A DNA stretch of 64,000 nt from Colletotrichum lupini (GCF_023278565.1 NC_064680.1:1736001-1800000); one strand, 5' to 3'; numbered from the stretch's first letter, positions 47,685 to 60,981 are shown. The notes: generated from the sequence alone by a model not told the origin. Numbers and translations: made by a program.

Positions 47685-50600
47685 TCAAGACCTCCAACCC
47701 CAAACCTCCAGCCCAACACCGCCGACAGCAACCTTACCATCCCCAATAATCTCAACGTCGCCGGCGTCCGCGACGCCGCTATACTCGTCCGCCAGCAACG
47801 TGACCTCCTCCACCCCCTCGCGCCACCCGAGCCGCCACATCTTGACCCGCTGGTCATTACTGGCCGTCACAAAGTCCACATGGCCTCCTCGTTCCCCGAG
47901 GACCATGAGACCGTTGATGGCCGCCGCGTGCGCTTTCCTAACCCCGGCTCTCGTCGCGGGCTCGAAACCGCCGTCATTCTCGTCATCAGCGTCGCTGCTG
48001 CTTCGCGAAACGAGCGTGACGATGCCCAACGCGTTGTCGTCGCCGCCGGTGAGGACTACGACCCTGTCATCGGACGTGTAATGGACATCGAGGGCCTTGA
48101 TGCTACTCTGGTGAATCCGCTCCGTGTGCCGCAGGATGTACTCGGACCCCTGAGACCGCCAGACAGCAAGACACCCGTCCGTCGCGGCCGTAATGACATC
48201 AAACACGCCGTCCCGGACCCGGAGGTGCCGCGCTTGCGTCAGGCAGGCACCGGTGTACTGGCCCTTGAAGAGTAACTCGAAGCCTTGGCCGGGCGTATAC
48301 CGGTACGTCTTGACAAACGAGTTGGAAAAGGCCATGGTGACGGCGACGCTGCCTTTCTCTTCCTTGTCCAGCGCCACGACGTCGAAGCTTGTGATCCGAA
48401 GGTCCCCGTCCTCGCTCTTATCCGCAAACACGGCCTCGCGCATCAACCCCAACCCCCTATCGCCGAGATCGCACGCACGCCAGGCCATGAACTCCTCGTT
48501 TCCGCTGCAGCTGAAGAGCAGGTCCTCGCCGAGCCACTTGAGGGACTGTAACCCTGCGGTATGAACCTTGACGACCTTGACGCAGCGCAGCTCCCGTCTT
48601 TCATCAGGCGAAGCACCGCCGGCCGTGGTGTACTCCCAGATGCGAATCGAAGTGTCCTCGGAGCCGGTGGCGATGTAGCGACGAGGTCCAGAGTTGCTAG
48701 AGTGCCCCGAGTACGCGATGGCGCGGACCTCGCGGCCGTGGGACCCGCGCTTGAGGGTGCGGTGGTGGGTTGAGGCGACGGAGGGGCTGTGCTGGGTGTA
48801 GACTCCCAGGGTGGCGGCTTTGTTGAAGACGAAGCGCATGCCGTGGTCTCGGTCTCCGTCCCTGTTGCTGTTTTGGTGGCCTTGCCGGGTGTAGGCAAAG
48901 GCGCGGTGCGCGCCGCCGCAATCGACGCGGAGAATCTCCTCGTGCCGCGTCTCGTTCCACACGATGAAGTTCTTACTGCGGAAACCGCAGAGGATCAGGT
49001 CGCCGCTGTCAGACAGCCATGCGTCTTCGAGGTTCGGCACCGCTGCGGGCGCGGTCTCGTGGCGCAGGTGGATGCCGGAGGCGGAGGTCTCGTAGACGCG
49101 ATAGTTTCCGTCGCGGCTCGTCGTGATGATGTGAGATGCCGCCGCCGCTGCAGAGGTAGCAGATGAGGTGGGGAAGACGTTGATGGATGTGATTGCGTCG
49201 CCGGAGCGGCGATCCGGTGCCGGGAATGGGATGAGCTGCTGCTCACCCTCCGCGCGGCGAAACACGGACACGTAGCCGTGGCGCGAGCCGAGGACGAGGA
49301 GGTCGTTGACCTGGCAGGCGGCCGTAACGACGAACCTGCTGTCGAGCTCGGGGACGGGCACCATGGAAGTTACGGTCGAGGCGTCGAGGTCGAGCGTGAG
49401 GATCTGCATGGCGTCCCCGCTGCCCAGCATGGTGACGAGGAACTCGAGCTTCTTGTCCGATGCCCCCGCATCCTCTGCCGAAGATTTCCGCAGGGGGAAT
49501 ATATCTGCTACTTTACCGGGCACCGTACCGACTTGCTGGATAGTCGAGTCGCGGTAGAGCAGAATCTTCTTGTTGGCCGTGCCTATCAGCGCCAGGCCCG
49601 GGGCCGGGCTCTTCAAGCTCGTGCAGGCGTTTAGGGCGCGCATCGTCTCCCCACCGGTCCCGATCTGTGTCCACGTGAGTTCCGGTCCAAAGGAGCCGAC
49701 GAGGAGACGGCCGGTGGTGCTCGTCGCGACGATGGTGTCCTCGTGGACGAACGCGAAACGTTGAAAGGCCTCTTTTGTTTCCAAGGGGATCGCGTGGTCG
49801 GGGTTTCGCGGGGCCAGCTTGCTGACCACGTCCCGCATCACCAAAGTCTGCAGCTCGCTCGGCAGTTCTCGCAGCTTAGATGCCGTTGTGTTGCTGCTGC
49901 TTCTGCCGCTGTCGCTGCCGCCACCAACGCAGGTACGTTCCGAGAAGAGATTAATCTTACTGTCCGCGCCGCCCGTGGCGACTAGAACCTGCCCGTTAGC
50001 CTTCTCCGTGATGGCGGTAGCCCAGATGTGTTTCCCGTCGTGGCGGGCATACGTCTCCTTATACGTGATGCTCGCAGCCACGACGGGCGCCTCGCCACCT
50101 TTGACCGCGGCGGCCGACTTTGCTCTCCGCCGCCAGGCCTCGAGGTCGACGTCCAGAGACCAGGCTTGCAGCGTAGAGTCCTCGCCAAAAGAGTACACCG
50201 TCGCGGGACGACCCTCCGCCAGCTCGTCGAGGCCTCCCAGAGGGAACCTGACGTGCCAGATGCGCGAGATGTGGCCCATGACCATGGCCAGTGGCGCGCT
50301 GGAGGCAACTTGTGTTGTTGTGAGATCTGTGGCAGCGGCAGCAGTAGCAGGGGCGGCAGACGAAGAACCTCCGAAGCCAGTCTCCCTAGCCTCGCCAAAG
50401 GCGTCATACTGCAAACGCGGCGAGCCCGGTCTCTCAGTGATATCCCAGATGCGAATCGTCCGGTCATCACTGCAACTCGCGAGCAGCCTCGCCGTGCACC
50501 CTCCGCCGAGGTCGATCTCACGCGAGATATCGACGCCAAAGATGGAGCCCTCGTGGCCCGTGAAGACGAAGAGGACCTCGCACCAAGACTTGCTCCCGTC

Positions 50601-51376
50601 CTCTTCAGCGGCAGTTGCGGCTCCATCGCTGGAGAAGTGGCACTTCCAGACAATAATCTCGCCAAAGACCGTGCCGCCGGCCACGAGTACAGAGGTCTTT
50701 GACAGCCACGTCAGGTTCGCCGAGTACAGGATCGGCCGGGACGGCGACACGATGCGACCAAACGAGACCGTTTTCCCATCACTCCCCACAGAGAATTCGA
50801 GGACTTCGTTGTGCGCCGTGATGAGCACGCCGCGGTCCGGGTCCTCAGGGCAAATGACGCCGTCGTAGATCCAGTCCGGCGCCTTGGCCTCGATAATCTG
50901 TACCGGTGTCGTCGCCACCACGGCCTCACCCTCACCACCGCCACCGAGGATGAGCTCTTCGATGACGGCAGCAGAAACGACGGTGACGGCTTGGTTCCCC
51001 CAGAGCAGCACATGCCGCCGCTCACCATGCCCTGCAGCGGCAGCAGCAACATGAATACCGTGAATGGGCTGGGCGTGGAAAATCCCCAACTGGCACCGCA
51101 GCCGGCCCTCGCCATCGTACACCTTCAGCTCCGTGTCCTCGCCGGCGAGCAGGTACGTCTCGCCATCCCTGGCGTTGAAGAAGCTGAGGCCGGTGACGGG
51201 GGTGAAGTAGTGATCCCTCTGCAGGGGTCCGGCTACGAATTGCTGTTTCCCATTTCGTTAGCTCAAGTTACATATTTCTCACTCCCCATCCTTCTGTATG
51301 AGAAAGAGGCAATACGTGAATGCTATTTTAAGAGGCTAGGAGGGCATGGATTACTAACTGCATGGCGACGGTTCAT
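47685..51376 (-). CDS. RTT10: WD40 protein of the WDR6/Rtt10 (Trm734) family
   Basis: The main exon, 51242-47685, is open without a stop and encodes almost the whole protein. It has no in-frame ATG near its 5' end and is preceded by an acceptor (GCTAAC, then AAACAG). The best start is a mini-exon at 51376-51359 (MNRRHA, donor GTTAGT), giving 1191 residues; an alternative is MQL with donor GTAATC. Many WD40 repeats are visible (for example DDRTIRIWDI, ATGSEDTSIRIWEY, DQRVKMWRLGW at the end), with the family-typical opening PVTGLSFF, then YLLAGEDTELKVYD. WDR6/Trm734 partners the Trm7/FTSJ1 methyltransferase for 2'-O-methylation of the tRNA wobble nucleotide; yeast Rtt10 is also linked to endosomal recycling. 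Low-complexity Gly/Ala/Ser stretches interrupt some blades. The first exon is uncertain. Confidence 0.88.
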
Positions 51377-52211
51377 GAGGAGAAAGAGCGGGCAGCCGTT
51401 CGAAGACTGGCCTGCCCAAGTCGGGTAATATCTGACTCTCTGTGCGTCTTCACTTGGCTAAGGAGAAAAAAAGTCTCACTAGAGGGGTTGTCCTAGCGTC
51501 TAGAAAAAGCGAGAGGTTTGAATCCTGATGCAGTGCGTTTCTTGTGAATGGTGGTTGCCTAAGGTCTCAGGAGCATGATGCCAGTCTTTTGCGGCTGAGC
51601 TTAGCTGAGCTGGTTGCATTAAAGGTCCTTCCTCCGGTCAGCACTTGATGGTGGTTAGGATGTAATGTGGTGGATCGAGTCATCGTCCACCCCTCTGCTG
51701 ATTTTGGTGGAGTTTTTTCACTTTGGTGGTTTTTTTCTATGAGAAATTTCGAGGTGTTCCTTTAACAGTGTCAATGCACCCCAAGTTGCACGTTGTTTGG
51801 GATTTGCCCACCATCTCAGATGCAAGTCACGATTCAATCGTAGAATATGCTCTCTCATATGAAACCTACACATTTCACTTTGCCAGGGACAGAAAATTTT
51901 GTAAAACTCTAGTCTGTTTTTTTGTAATTGCTCTTTAAGCATGTTGGAATTCTATAAACAATAAAGCCTGGATGGGGGTATCTCCAATCCCGAGCAGTCC
52001 ACTAAAGCAATCAACTGTCGTCATCCCCCCTGACGATCATCTTCGTCCCAGAGCTACTAAACATTCATATCCACCTCCGTGCGTGTCCGTCGTTCTCATG
52101 ATAGTGAGCCGTTACCCAACGCCAACAATGCTGAAAATCAAAAGTGCCGCCAAATCAAACGGCTTCCCTCGTACAAAAGATTACCACACCGCGAACTCTC
52201 AAATGCTAAAC
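51377..52211. other. Region between the WDR6-like and SUR7-like genes
   Basis: It contains the promoter of the WDR6-like gene and the 3' flank of the SUR7-like gene. A T/A-rich 200 bases (about 51710-51960) stand out but hold no gene-like frame. A tRNA-like GGTTTGAATCC near 51513 lacks a pairing T-stem. Confidence 0.45.
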
Positions 52212-53240
52212 TTAAGAGCGGTGGGAGTAAGGCTCGTAAGCAGTGTCACCACGGGCACCGCTGGCGTAGCGGGGAGCACCGTACTGGGTAGCCTGCTGCT
52301 GCTTGTAGTAGCCGTTCTCCTCGTGAATGGGCTGGTAGCTGCTGGACTGGGGAAGAAGCTTCTCGCCATCGCTGTTGCGCTTGCGGTCCTTGCGGGTGTG
52401 GCTGGGAGCGCAGCAGCAGATGGTGAACATCCAGAAGAAGCCGGCGCCAAGAGCGAGAGCGGCAGAGATCCAGATGAGGGCGAGGAAGCTGTTGTTGAAG
52501 CCGGCAGAGACACCGTAGTACTTGGCAGTACCCTCAACAGCGCCAACGACAATGACAGACATGGCGGTGGAGAGAGCGGCGGAAGCGCAAACGGCGACGG
52601 AAGCGAGAGATGCGACGAGGAAGGTAATGCAGGACATGACACGAGTGCAGTTGGCGAAGATGCCGAAGACGATCTCGAGACCCAGGGCGATGAAGGCGAT
52701 GATGTAGGCAACCTGAGTCCACTTGGTAGCGGTCTTGAAGGCGGAGAGGGCAGTGGTAACCTCATCAGGAAGCTCGATCTTGCGGCCGGCAGCAGTGCCA
52801 ATGGTCTCGAGGGTGGAGGTGTTCAGGTAAGATGAAGCCCAGTCGAACTTGGCCTTGGTGCAGGTCTTGTCGCCGTTGGTGTCGGTGGTGCAGTAACCCC
52901 AGAGAGCGATGTCGTAGAGGTTGTCGAGGCCAAGGTCGGCAGCGGTGATGTTACTGGTCTGAGTGGTGGAGGAGTCGGTGGCAGCCTTGGTGATGGCGTT
53001 GTCACCATCGCCGGTGAGAAGAGCGCGGTCGTGGTACTTTCCAAAGTTGACTGCCTTGACGTCCCTTGAGACTATACTTGATACGGAAGCAGGGTTGATC
53101 TCGAGATCGGTGAGGTTGACGCGGAACATGTAAAGGTCCTTGTTGGAAACACCGCCGAGAGCAGCAACCAGCAGGAAGATCATGGAACCAACGCTGAGGA
53201 TGAATGGCAGAGCCACGCAGATAACACGGCCGACACCCAT
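52212..53240 (-). CDS. SUR7/PalI family eisosome-type membrane protein
   Basis: A single exon of 342 residues, starting at the ATG at 53240. The frame stays open further upstream only from a TTG and that stretch is ordinary leader sequence. Four membrane segments lie at about residues 5-28, 176-198, 201-230 and 250-277. Between the first and second is a large external domain with the claudin-like W-G-Y-C...C pattern (LWGYC 113-117, Cys at 127) and several N-glycosylation sites (NLT, NIT, NTS). The cytosolic tail is Gln/Tyr-rich with basic residues (TRKDRKR). Family members mark eisosomes/MCC domains of the plasma membrane or, as PalI/Rim9, act in ambient pH sensing. This length and tail fit the Sur7/Fmp45 side better, but the two cannot be separated firmly by eye. 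Confidence 0.93.
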   Translation of the reverse strand: MGVGRVICVALPFILSVGSMIFLLVAALGGVSNKDLYMFRVNLTDLEINPASVSSIVSRDVKAVNFGKYHDRALLTGDGDNAITKAATDSSTTQTSNITAADLGLDNLYDIALWGYCTTDTNGDKTCTKAKFDWASSYLNTSTLETIGTAAGRKIELPDEVTTALSAFKTATKWTQVAYIIAFIALGLEIVFGIFANCTRVMSCITFLVASLASVAVCASAALSTAMSVIVVGAVEGTAKYYGVSAGFNNSFLALIWISAALALGAGFFWMFTICCCAPSHTRKDRKRNSDGEKLLPQSSSYQPIHEENGYYKQQQATQYGAPRYASGARGDTAYEPYSHRS

Positions 53241-53738
53241 TTTTGCTGTGTTGTTGAAGATTGTTGTATAAGAGGTTAAAGTTGTAGTTGTTTGCAGATA
53301 GGCCGACTTCGGTAAGTGGGTCGTCGGCTTGTCGTCAACGAGTGTAACTAGGAAAGCAACGATCGTTGGTAGGTGAGTGGTGTGTGTGTATGTAAAGAGG
53401 GAGAGAGGAAGAAAAGGGAAGATGGGAAGCCCTTTTTGAGAGTAGTGTGTATGCGAGAGAGAGAGGCAAACGGATGTGAGTGTGATGAGTGTTAGAAGTA
53501 GGAGGCTGACACAGACGGACGAGCGTTGATGTTTATTAAACCGTAGGAAGAGGGAGCAGGAGCGCAGGTGCAGGCTTGGAAGTGCCGTTACGTATTTTTG
53601 CGTAAGGCACAGTACGGCAAGGAAGGCGCAGGGCGGGCAGGTTGGGGCACTTGCACTTTGCTTTGCTTTGCTTTGCTTGGGGGTGTGGGCAGGCCGCAGT
53701 GGGTGGGCGGTGGGCAGTGGGCACCGTGGGAAGCGGAA
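53241..53738 (-). promoter_or_regulatory. ATG-free leader of the SUR7-like gene
   Basis: No ATG occurs on the minus strand for about 500 bases above the start at 53240. The sense strand is rich in CT/CACA tracts, consistent with a 5' UTR. The CTTTG repeat at 53656-53675 lies inside. Confidence 0.5.
53656..53675 (+). repeat. (CTTTG)4 microsatellite
   Basis: Four perfect CTTTG units are present, with a partial fifth. Confidence 0.8.
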
Positions 53739-56700
53739 CATGGACAGGGACGCGGACGTGGCGCAGTACCGCGAAGTCGCGAACAGTGAACACGGCACCA
53801 GCTTTTTTTGGTGGAGATGGGACGGCTACCACCACTGTGCTCCGTACAATAGGGCAGTATGTGATTAGGTAAGGCAGCTATTCACTTTTCTTCAAGCCTC
53901 CGCAGTAGGTATTGGCACACACAGCAGCAGTAAGGCAAAGATTGCGTTGCTGACGGGCTGCACAGTAGCGGGCCACGACTCAGCCCCCGGCTTTACTAGG
54001 AACACCCATGACCCTGGAGAATCCCTCGACCGAGCAACGGCGTCGACAGGACAGCCAGACCCCAGGCTGCCAAATAGCAGACGGGAGCCGAACCGTAAAC
54101 CAACGAGCTGCTATGCTGTGCTGTGCTAAGTACTCTGTGGCTCTCCTCTCCTCCACTCTTTTCTCCGAGCCTCTTTCTTGACGTGTGGTGGTCCTGGTGG
54201 TGGTGTTTTTTTCGTCCTCTTCCTCCCACATGCCGTGCAAAAACACTGTATCGAACGCGACTCTCGAATCATCACCCATGTCCGCACATGTCCGCAAGGC
54301 ATTCACGCATTCAAACGTGCCGTCTTGGCCTTTGACGATGGAAATGACCGATGCAGCACCTTCCAAACACTGCTATGTGTCCGCTCCAGAAGCTCTGCTA
54401 CTACTCTATTCTTTCTGTCAGGACACAGACATTGAAGCCAGCCGGGGAACAAGATGGGGAAGGCCTGGAATTAGGAATAAAGGTACGGATAGATGCTGAC
54501 AGCCTGACAGGGATGTCCATCCGTAGGGCAGCGTGAGCAGGTACCATGGTGACGCCACAGGCGAGTACCTCTCTGGCTATGCTGCCTGCGCACGGGTACC
54601 TTCTGACACTGGCGTCAAACCTTGCTCACCTTCACCTGTCGAGCCCGGGATTGTGTTCCCTCGAGATCCTGCTGCCTCAGCTTCACCAGATTGCTTCAAC
54701 AGATTCACCTTCAAGATGATCAATGACTTCTCCAAGAGATATGCAGACTTGAGATGTTTCGAACCATATGCATGCCAATCGTCATCATTGAAAGGACGGG
54801 ATGCGATGCCGGCCAGTCTATGAGTTGGGCTTGGGACGACTTCCATTCGGACTAGGAAGTAACAAGTCCAATCTCACCGTTTAGCAAAAGCCGCCGCAGA
54901 TTGATTGAACGTAGAGCCGGGCCAAGAGCCAGGCCAAGAACCCATGGAGCTGAGCTTAGAATATGCTATTGTAGAGATACCTACCTAGGCCGAAAGAAGA
55001 TATACCTCAAAGACTCAAGTGAGGACGGCGTGGTAAACCCGATATGTGTGTGACTGATTGTTATTCCCGAACAGCGAAAGGTCTTCGGGAAGTTGGAACG
55101 TTTCCACTTTGTGTGCTTGCTTCTCTCATCCCGTCGTACGCGTCCATGGCCTCGTACCTCTCATTCGTCCTTGGCTTTTTGTGGCCGGTCGGACTCGTGG
55201 AAGGTCGGGAAAAGATGAGATGGAACGGCGCACCAAGCATCATCATCGCACACTGTGATCACTGTATACTGTCGTGTACAGAGCTTCACACAGAGTTTGG
55301 AGAAACATGAACCCCCGGCCAGGCCAACCTCCCAAATCCCATGGAGAAACATGAGAATGAGTGGTCCCTGTCTGAGATCACCATCCTTGGGGAACAGCCG
55401 ATCGCTGGTGTGTTGCTTGAGGGATAGGTAAACTAGAGGCGACTAGAGCAAGAAACAAAACAGGTCCAACAGGTTCAATGTGCTCATCAGAGTCGCATCT
55501 ACATCAACGATTTGCCTTGATCGGCAGCCCGTCTCGTTGTCTGACACGTCCCAAGCTTGCTAGTTTGGGCTCCATCCGTCCACGCAATTAAAGTGGTCCA
55601 GGGGTTCGTCATCCTGCGGAGGCTCAGCTCTGTTTTCTTTTGCTCTTCCTTCTCACAAGTTCACAAGTGCGGGAGAGAGAGAATTACGGCAGCACAAAAG
55701 TGGCCTAGTGTAGTTTTGTAACACTTTGCACTGCAGCACTGGGCACCGGATTATTCAATGTCCACGTTCCGAATTCTTCTTATTGCCATACCTAGGTCTA
55801 CTCTGTACCTTACTGCGCATTTACGAATACCGCCAGCCCAGCATCATGGGCATTTCGACGGTCCCCTGTACGGATATTCGTAGTCAGCTCAGCCCCACGG
55901 GACGTGCTTGGTAACAACCGGCTATCGAGTTCGAGCTAGGCTGGCTGGCTGGGCTGGGTGAGGTGGTATTAATGATGGTGGCTGGTCATCTTTTCGGGCT
56001 TCGCCAGATCGCCCACTTAGAAGTTGAGACCCGCTTCCCATTCCCCCCAATTCCCACTAGCACCAGCCGATGAGGCGGAATGGAACCCTCTTTTTCTGTG
56101 TGTGTCTCTCCCAGCTAATTTTAGAAACATCCTCCCGTCTCTTTTCTTCTTCCCTCCCACAATTCGTCCAACACCGCCCAACTGCCAACCAAACGGGCCA
56201 CCAACGCCCGGGTCCAACAACCACATTCCGGTCGTCGGCGCCGAATCACGCATCGCGGGGCTCAGTTCCAATACGGGGCCCTCCCGAGGGCCTTGTGGCT
56301 CCATGCTCTCTCAATTTTTTAAGGTTGCCGAGCTTTTCCTCGAACAGCCTAACAAAGCGACCTTGAATCCATCGTCATTGGCTGGTCACGACCTCTCGAC
56401 CCGTGACGAAGCCATCACCGCCACCATTGTCCAGCGCAAACTCCAGGAACAGGGCCCGAACCCATAGATTAGCTCCCGTGCCGTCCTCGCCTACCTCGGC
56501 GAGAAAGCAAAGAAACATGAATCCACTCGACCACCTTATCAATATACACTATCAACCTCTGATGCATGCTGCGCGGCGGTGACATCTAGCCTGCATCCTA
56601 AAGAGGGGCCGTTGATGGCTCTTGACCAAAACCCAATTCCCTGGCCCCGCCAGCGATGTCGAGTCTCTTTACCAGTTGTGGGCTCGCAGCACCTCTCAGC

Positions 56701-59700
56701 CTTTTGCTGATTTGACAGCTCCCGCAAAGTACGCAGTACGTACGACTCGGCCGCGAACACCATCGTGGCTCGGCTACACCAAGCTCTACCTTTGCATCTC
56801 GGCGTGGAGCTTGTGCTCGCTAGAGGCTAGAGCTCGAATTTTGGCTCATGGGGCTTGTGGAGAGACGAACTCTGGCCGCTGCAGCTTTGCGTTGGTTCGT
56901 CGCATTATCTGAATCTCGTCATCGTTGTTACTGCACTGCTGCACTTGGCAAAGAGATATGCCCAACAGACCCATTCCTGCCCCATGTCGTGTAAGTTGTT
57001 CTTTTCTGCCATGCTTCTCTGGTGTTTTGTTTGCTTCCTTATTTGGCAGTACTTGGACTATTAGTCGCATCTCAGGCCTTGGCTGCAACGCTACCCGTCG
57101 AGGAGCTAATACCCAGATGCCCATTGCCATGCTGCACCGCGTACGGAGTACATCCCGGGAAACAGAAGTGCGATCAAACCTCGAATTTTTCTCCGTCCCC
57201 CACTCACCTCACGCCGCGACTGCAAGAGCCTCGAACGACGTTTTCGAAAAAGTTCAACTCGAGTCGAGATCCGTTTCAGCGGCGAGAGCGAGATTTCGAG
57301 AGACCCTGAATCCCAGGCGGGGACAAGTCCGGCAGGGGAGGGGCCTGCAATAGCGGTCCCCCAGATATAGGACCACCAACCACGCAACCTTCTTTTGGCC
57401 GACTTCCGAGTCCATCCTGATAAATAAGACAGCCACCGAGAATCAGAGCTGGTTTGACGGTTCGGGGGTCCATGTCCGGCGGGGCCAGATACCAATGCCC
57501 CTCCCTCCCGAAGGCGGCGATGCCGGCTTGACGCGCGGTGCACGGCGGCGGCATTACAAGACATCTCACCATCCGCATGAACTCGCTCTCGCGCGGCCGG
57601 CTTGGTGGCGTATTCATACCTCGGAATGCCGACTTGGACGAACCCTACCGACTGACCGAGTTTTGCGCGCGGTTATGCCCACCTGCGGTTCGGTGAGGAC
57701 TCGTGTGTCTCTCTGCGTCTTCGGAGGGTCAAGAAGTCACCTGGTATTTCGATTTATCCCGTCTGGCTGCATGTGTGCGCTCTGGAAACGATAATCCCGA
57801 TTTCGTGAATCACACTCCGTTCCTCAAACTTCTATGAGACCTACGGCGCCAACCTGCAGCTGCATAACCTATCATGGGCCACACACACAACGCGGCTTGC
57901 CGTCTCAGCTGCCTTTCCCAGATTCCTGTTTGCTGGATTTTCTGGCAACGTGGGAGCCAGAAAACCGCTTCCCCCCGCCATTTTTTGAGGCCCTTCTCAA
58001 CCACCTTGGTCGCACGGCAGCCAGGTGCAGCACGTGCTCGCATGGACGCGGGGACAACGCACCGAAGGAATGTATCACACCTATTTTCTGGAATGGAATG
58101 TCAGCGTCGGGATCCTCATTTCATCCAACCTTTTCTCGATTCGCTCGTCCTTGTCCTTTTGGGCCGTTGGTTGTGTGGGGAGGAGGATGATCAGTCAGTG
58201 TCTATTACACCGCTGCACTGGAGCCGGAAGATCGCAGGTTTGAGAGACAGTCATTACTTTCCTGGATTCGAGAACGACTGCAAGTGGTGATGCGACTCAT
58301 CAAACAGACATGCACGCGGGCGTGTGGATGAATGTGAACCATCAACGAATCCTCGGCTCATGATCAAGCGCAGAAACGATGTTTGAAAGCACTCGAACCG
58401 TTGAAAGGTAAAAACGGTACCATGCGGAGCACAAAGTATTGACAATGTGACCCGAAAGGCTACCTAGGTAATGATCGCACGATGGTCACTTCTCAACATC
58501 CTCCCGTGTCTTCCACCCCCTTCACACGTATCTTCCCCTTCGGCTTTCCTCCCCTCTCCTCCCCTCCCCTCTCGTCTCATCTCATCTTTGTCTTGTTCCT
58601 TCCTCCCTCCCCTCTCCGCCGGACTGCCACACCCAAACTCGAACGCGCATACGTATTGCTGGGAAGTACCTAGCATTTGCTCCAAAGACGATAATGCAAC
58701 ACCAGAAGTTGAACACGCGTCGGATACAAGCAGCGCAAGAGAAGCGGGTAGTTTTACACGGAGTAATTGGTAGCAGAAAAGGCCTGCTAAGATACGTTGA
58801 CACGTTGGACAGGAACCACTCAAGTGTCGTCACTGGGGAAAGGCGGTCGAAATCTGACCGAGCGGGAGCGGGATGGTGGAGGAGAGGGGAGGGGGAGAAT
58901 GGGTGGCAAGAAACAAGAGGTAAGTATCCGTAGCTTCTCCTCATTCCTCCAGTCCAGTAGGAGAGAATACAAGCCGTTGTTGGTGCCATGATGATGGTGG
59001 TGGTGGTGGTGGTGCGGCGGAGGAGGTCCAGGCCCCCGGGCTATCTGCTGGCGGAGAACTTATTCCTCCTTGGGTGATGGTCTCATTGGCACCAAACCTT
59101 GTCCCTTTTTCTCCTCTTGCGAGCAGGACGAGCTGCAGCAGTCACCGCTGCGCTTGCATGTTGAAATGGGTCATGGATAGATGGTGATCCAATTCTGGGG
59201 CCTGACCACTCGGCTTGTCTTGCGCTGAGCCTCAACGCACTGTGGTCTGACTGGCTGCCAAGCTTGGAATGGGGAAGAACGAGCAGCAATAAAGAGAGAG
59301 CAATGAGGGGTTCTACTCTGTACAAGGTAGGCATACCTAGGTGCCGATAGAGTGACTGCATCGTGCACAAAGTCAATGTGTGTAAATGTGGTGCGATTTC
59401 TCCTCTTCATTCTGTGCAGTGTAGGATGAAACTTGGCTCCAGTCTTGGGAATACCCCTTCTGCGTGAACGTGTGCTTACTGACCTGTCTGCCAACTTGAA
59501 TGTATTCTTGCCATGTACCTAATGAAGTGTCGTGCCGGGACTCTCTCTTTTCTTCGTCTCAACCTTTTCTCTGCAACATCGACACAGGGGTTGGAGCTCG
59601 AAAAAAGGATCAATTACCCAAGCGCTTTTACACTTTGTGTGTGGCTACGGATACTTTCATCCCAGCATAAATCGTCTGGCTCATCTGGCTGGGCCATGTT

Positions 59701-60280
59701 GGATTGTTCAACTCAATTCCGCCTGCAGAAGGCAAACCAAGGTCCGGTTTCCATCTCTCGTGAGGGTCAATCAAGGTTATCAGAGATAAGCACCCAACAG
59801 ACCACACCTATTGCCCAATATGTCCCACACATTTGTCCTCCTCCCTTGTCTACCCTAGATCAATTCCATTGCCCAAAAGCAGGGCAGCATGAGGGAAGCT
59901 GAACAAGCGTGACAAGGCAGAGCAAGGTAACAGATATATTTACGAGCTGTGCAGCACAGAGTGTCACAGACAAGCTGGAAGTCAGGCCAGCCCAGCCCAG
60001 TTTAGCCTGTGGGTTTCAGACACCAACGACAGGGAAAATAGTACAAGAAGAAAAAAAAAAGGGTGACCCAACTCCATCTCTGGATCCTTGGCAGCGCACC
60101 ATAGCACCACAGCACCCGGCCGCTAACCAAGAACTTGGGACCTTGATCTTGGGACTCTTGGGTGCCACTGGTGCTTGGGGGCAACGAGCGACCAGGCACA
60201 CGGCTGGAATTCCTGGAACTCGGTTGAACCGGGGACTGGACTGGACTTGGACTGGACTCGTCCTCTTTTTGAGTAGAGTC
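53739..60280. other. Gene-poor region upstream of the Ppz phosphatase gene
   Basis: About 6.5 kb. Open frames such as 56024-56467 (+), 57106-57564 (-) and 58582-58989 (-) overlap antisense or are dominated by low-complexity Pro/Ser or Gly/Arg. None shows a domain, signal peptide or splice-supported extension. TACGGAGTA-type motifs occur at 57142 and 58758. Confidence 0.4.
58990..59014 (+). repeat. TGG trinucleotide microsatellite
   Basis: A run of ATGATGG followed by tandem TGG units. Intergenic. Confidence 0.75.
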
Positions 60281-60966
60281 TGATGGATGGTACTAACTTT
60301 CTCACCACCACCCACCTCACCTAACCGGGCTCACTTCAGTTCACCATTCAAACCACCTTCACGCCACACACAAACAAGTACATCAAGTCCATCTTCCCAG
60401 AACACCAGACCACTTACCCCTTCTTGCACAATACACCGGCTGCTGTCCCGATAACTTTGTGCATTGCGTGCGCCTCGAACAACCTTGGCCCACCCAGTAG
60501 TTGCCAATTGCTCTGTACGGATATCCTTCCAAGGTTCTCCAATTTATCTGTCCACCTGTCTTTCCTGAGCAACAACAACACACGCACGCTGCTGCACGTA
60601 CACAAAGGAACCCCCCTCGCCATCGTTGCCGCTGCCAACTGCTGTTCTTCCGCCTCTTTCTATCTTCCATTGCCAATTAATTACTCAACCTTACCGACCA
60701 CCCACCACTGCTGTTCTACCTTGCTCGTGCAGACTACCACTACTAAAATACTACTACTACTACTACCACTTTACGACTTTACCACCACCGCTTGGTACAC
60801 ACATAACTTGCTGGCTACATCCGTCATAGCCCCCCCGCATTCCATTGAGCCTGCGACTCCTTTAGCACACCTCAGGTATCTGTAGCCTTTCCACAGAAGG
60901 TGCCTCTTAGTCCCTCTATCCATCGAGGTACAGAGCCCATTTCTAATACCCACCCGCTCTGCCCCC

Positions 60967-60981
60967 ATGCCTGTCGCCTAA
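60967..60981 (+). other. Upstream ORF 1 of the Ppz leader (4 codons plus stop)
   Basis: The frame reads ATG CCT GTC GCC TAA. It is the first ATG after about 680 bases without one, so it could be a translational control element if the leader is transcribed here. Confidence 0.35.

Noticed and set aside
49819..50868. 349-codon plus-strand frame
   Set aside because: It is antisense to the WDR6-like WD40 gene.
53241..53798. Upstream extension of the SUR7-like frame to 528 codons
   Set aside because: It starts at TTG, and the added part is low-complexity Leu/Ser/Thr/His sequence without protein character. The ATG at 53240 gives a normal SUR7 N-terminus.
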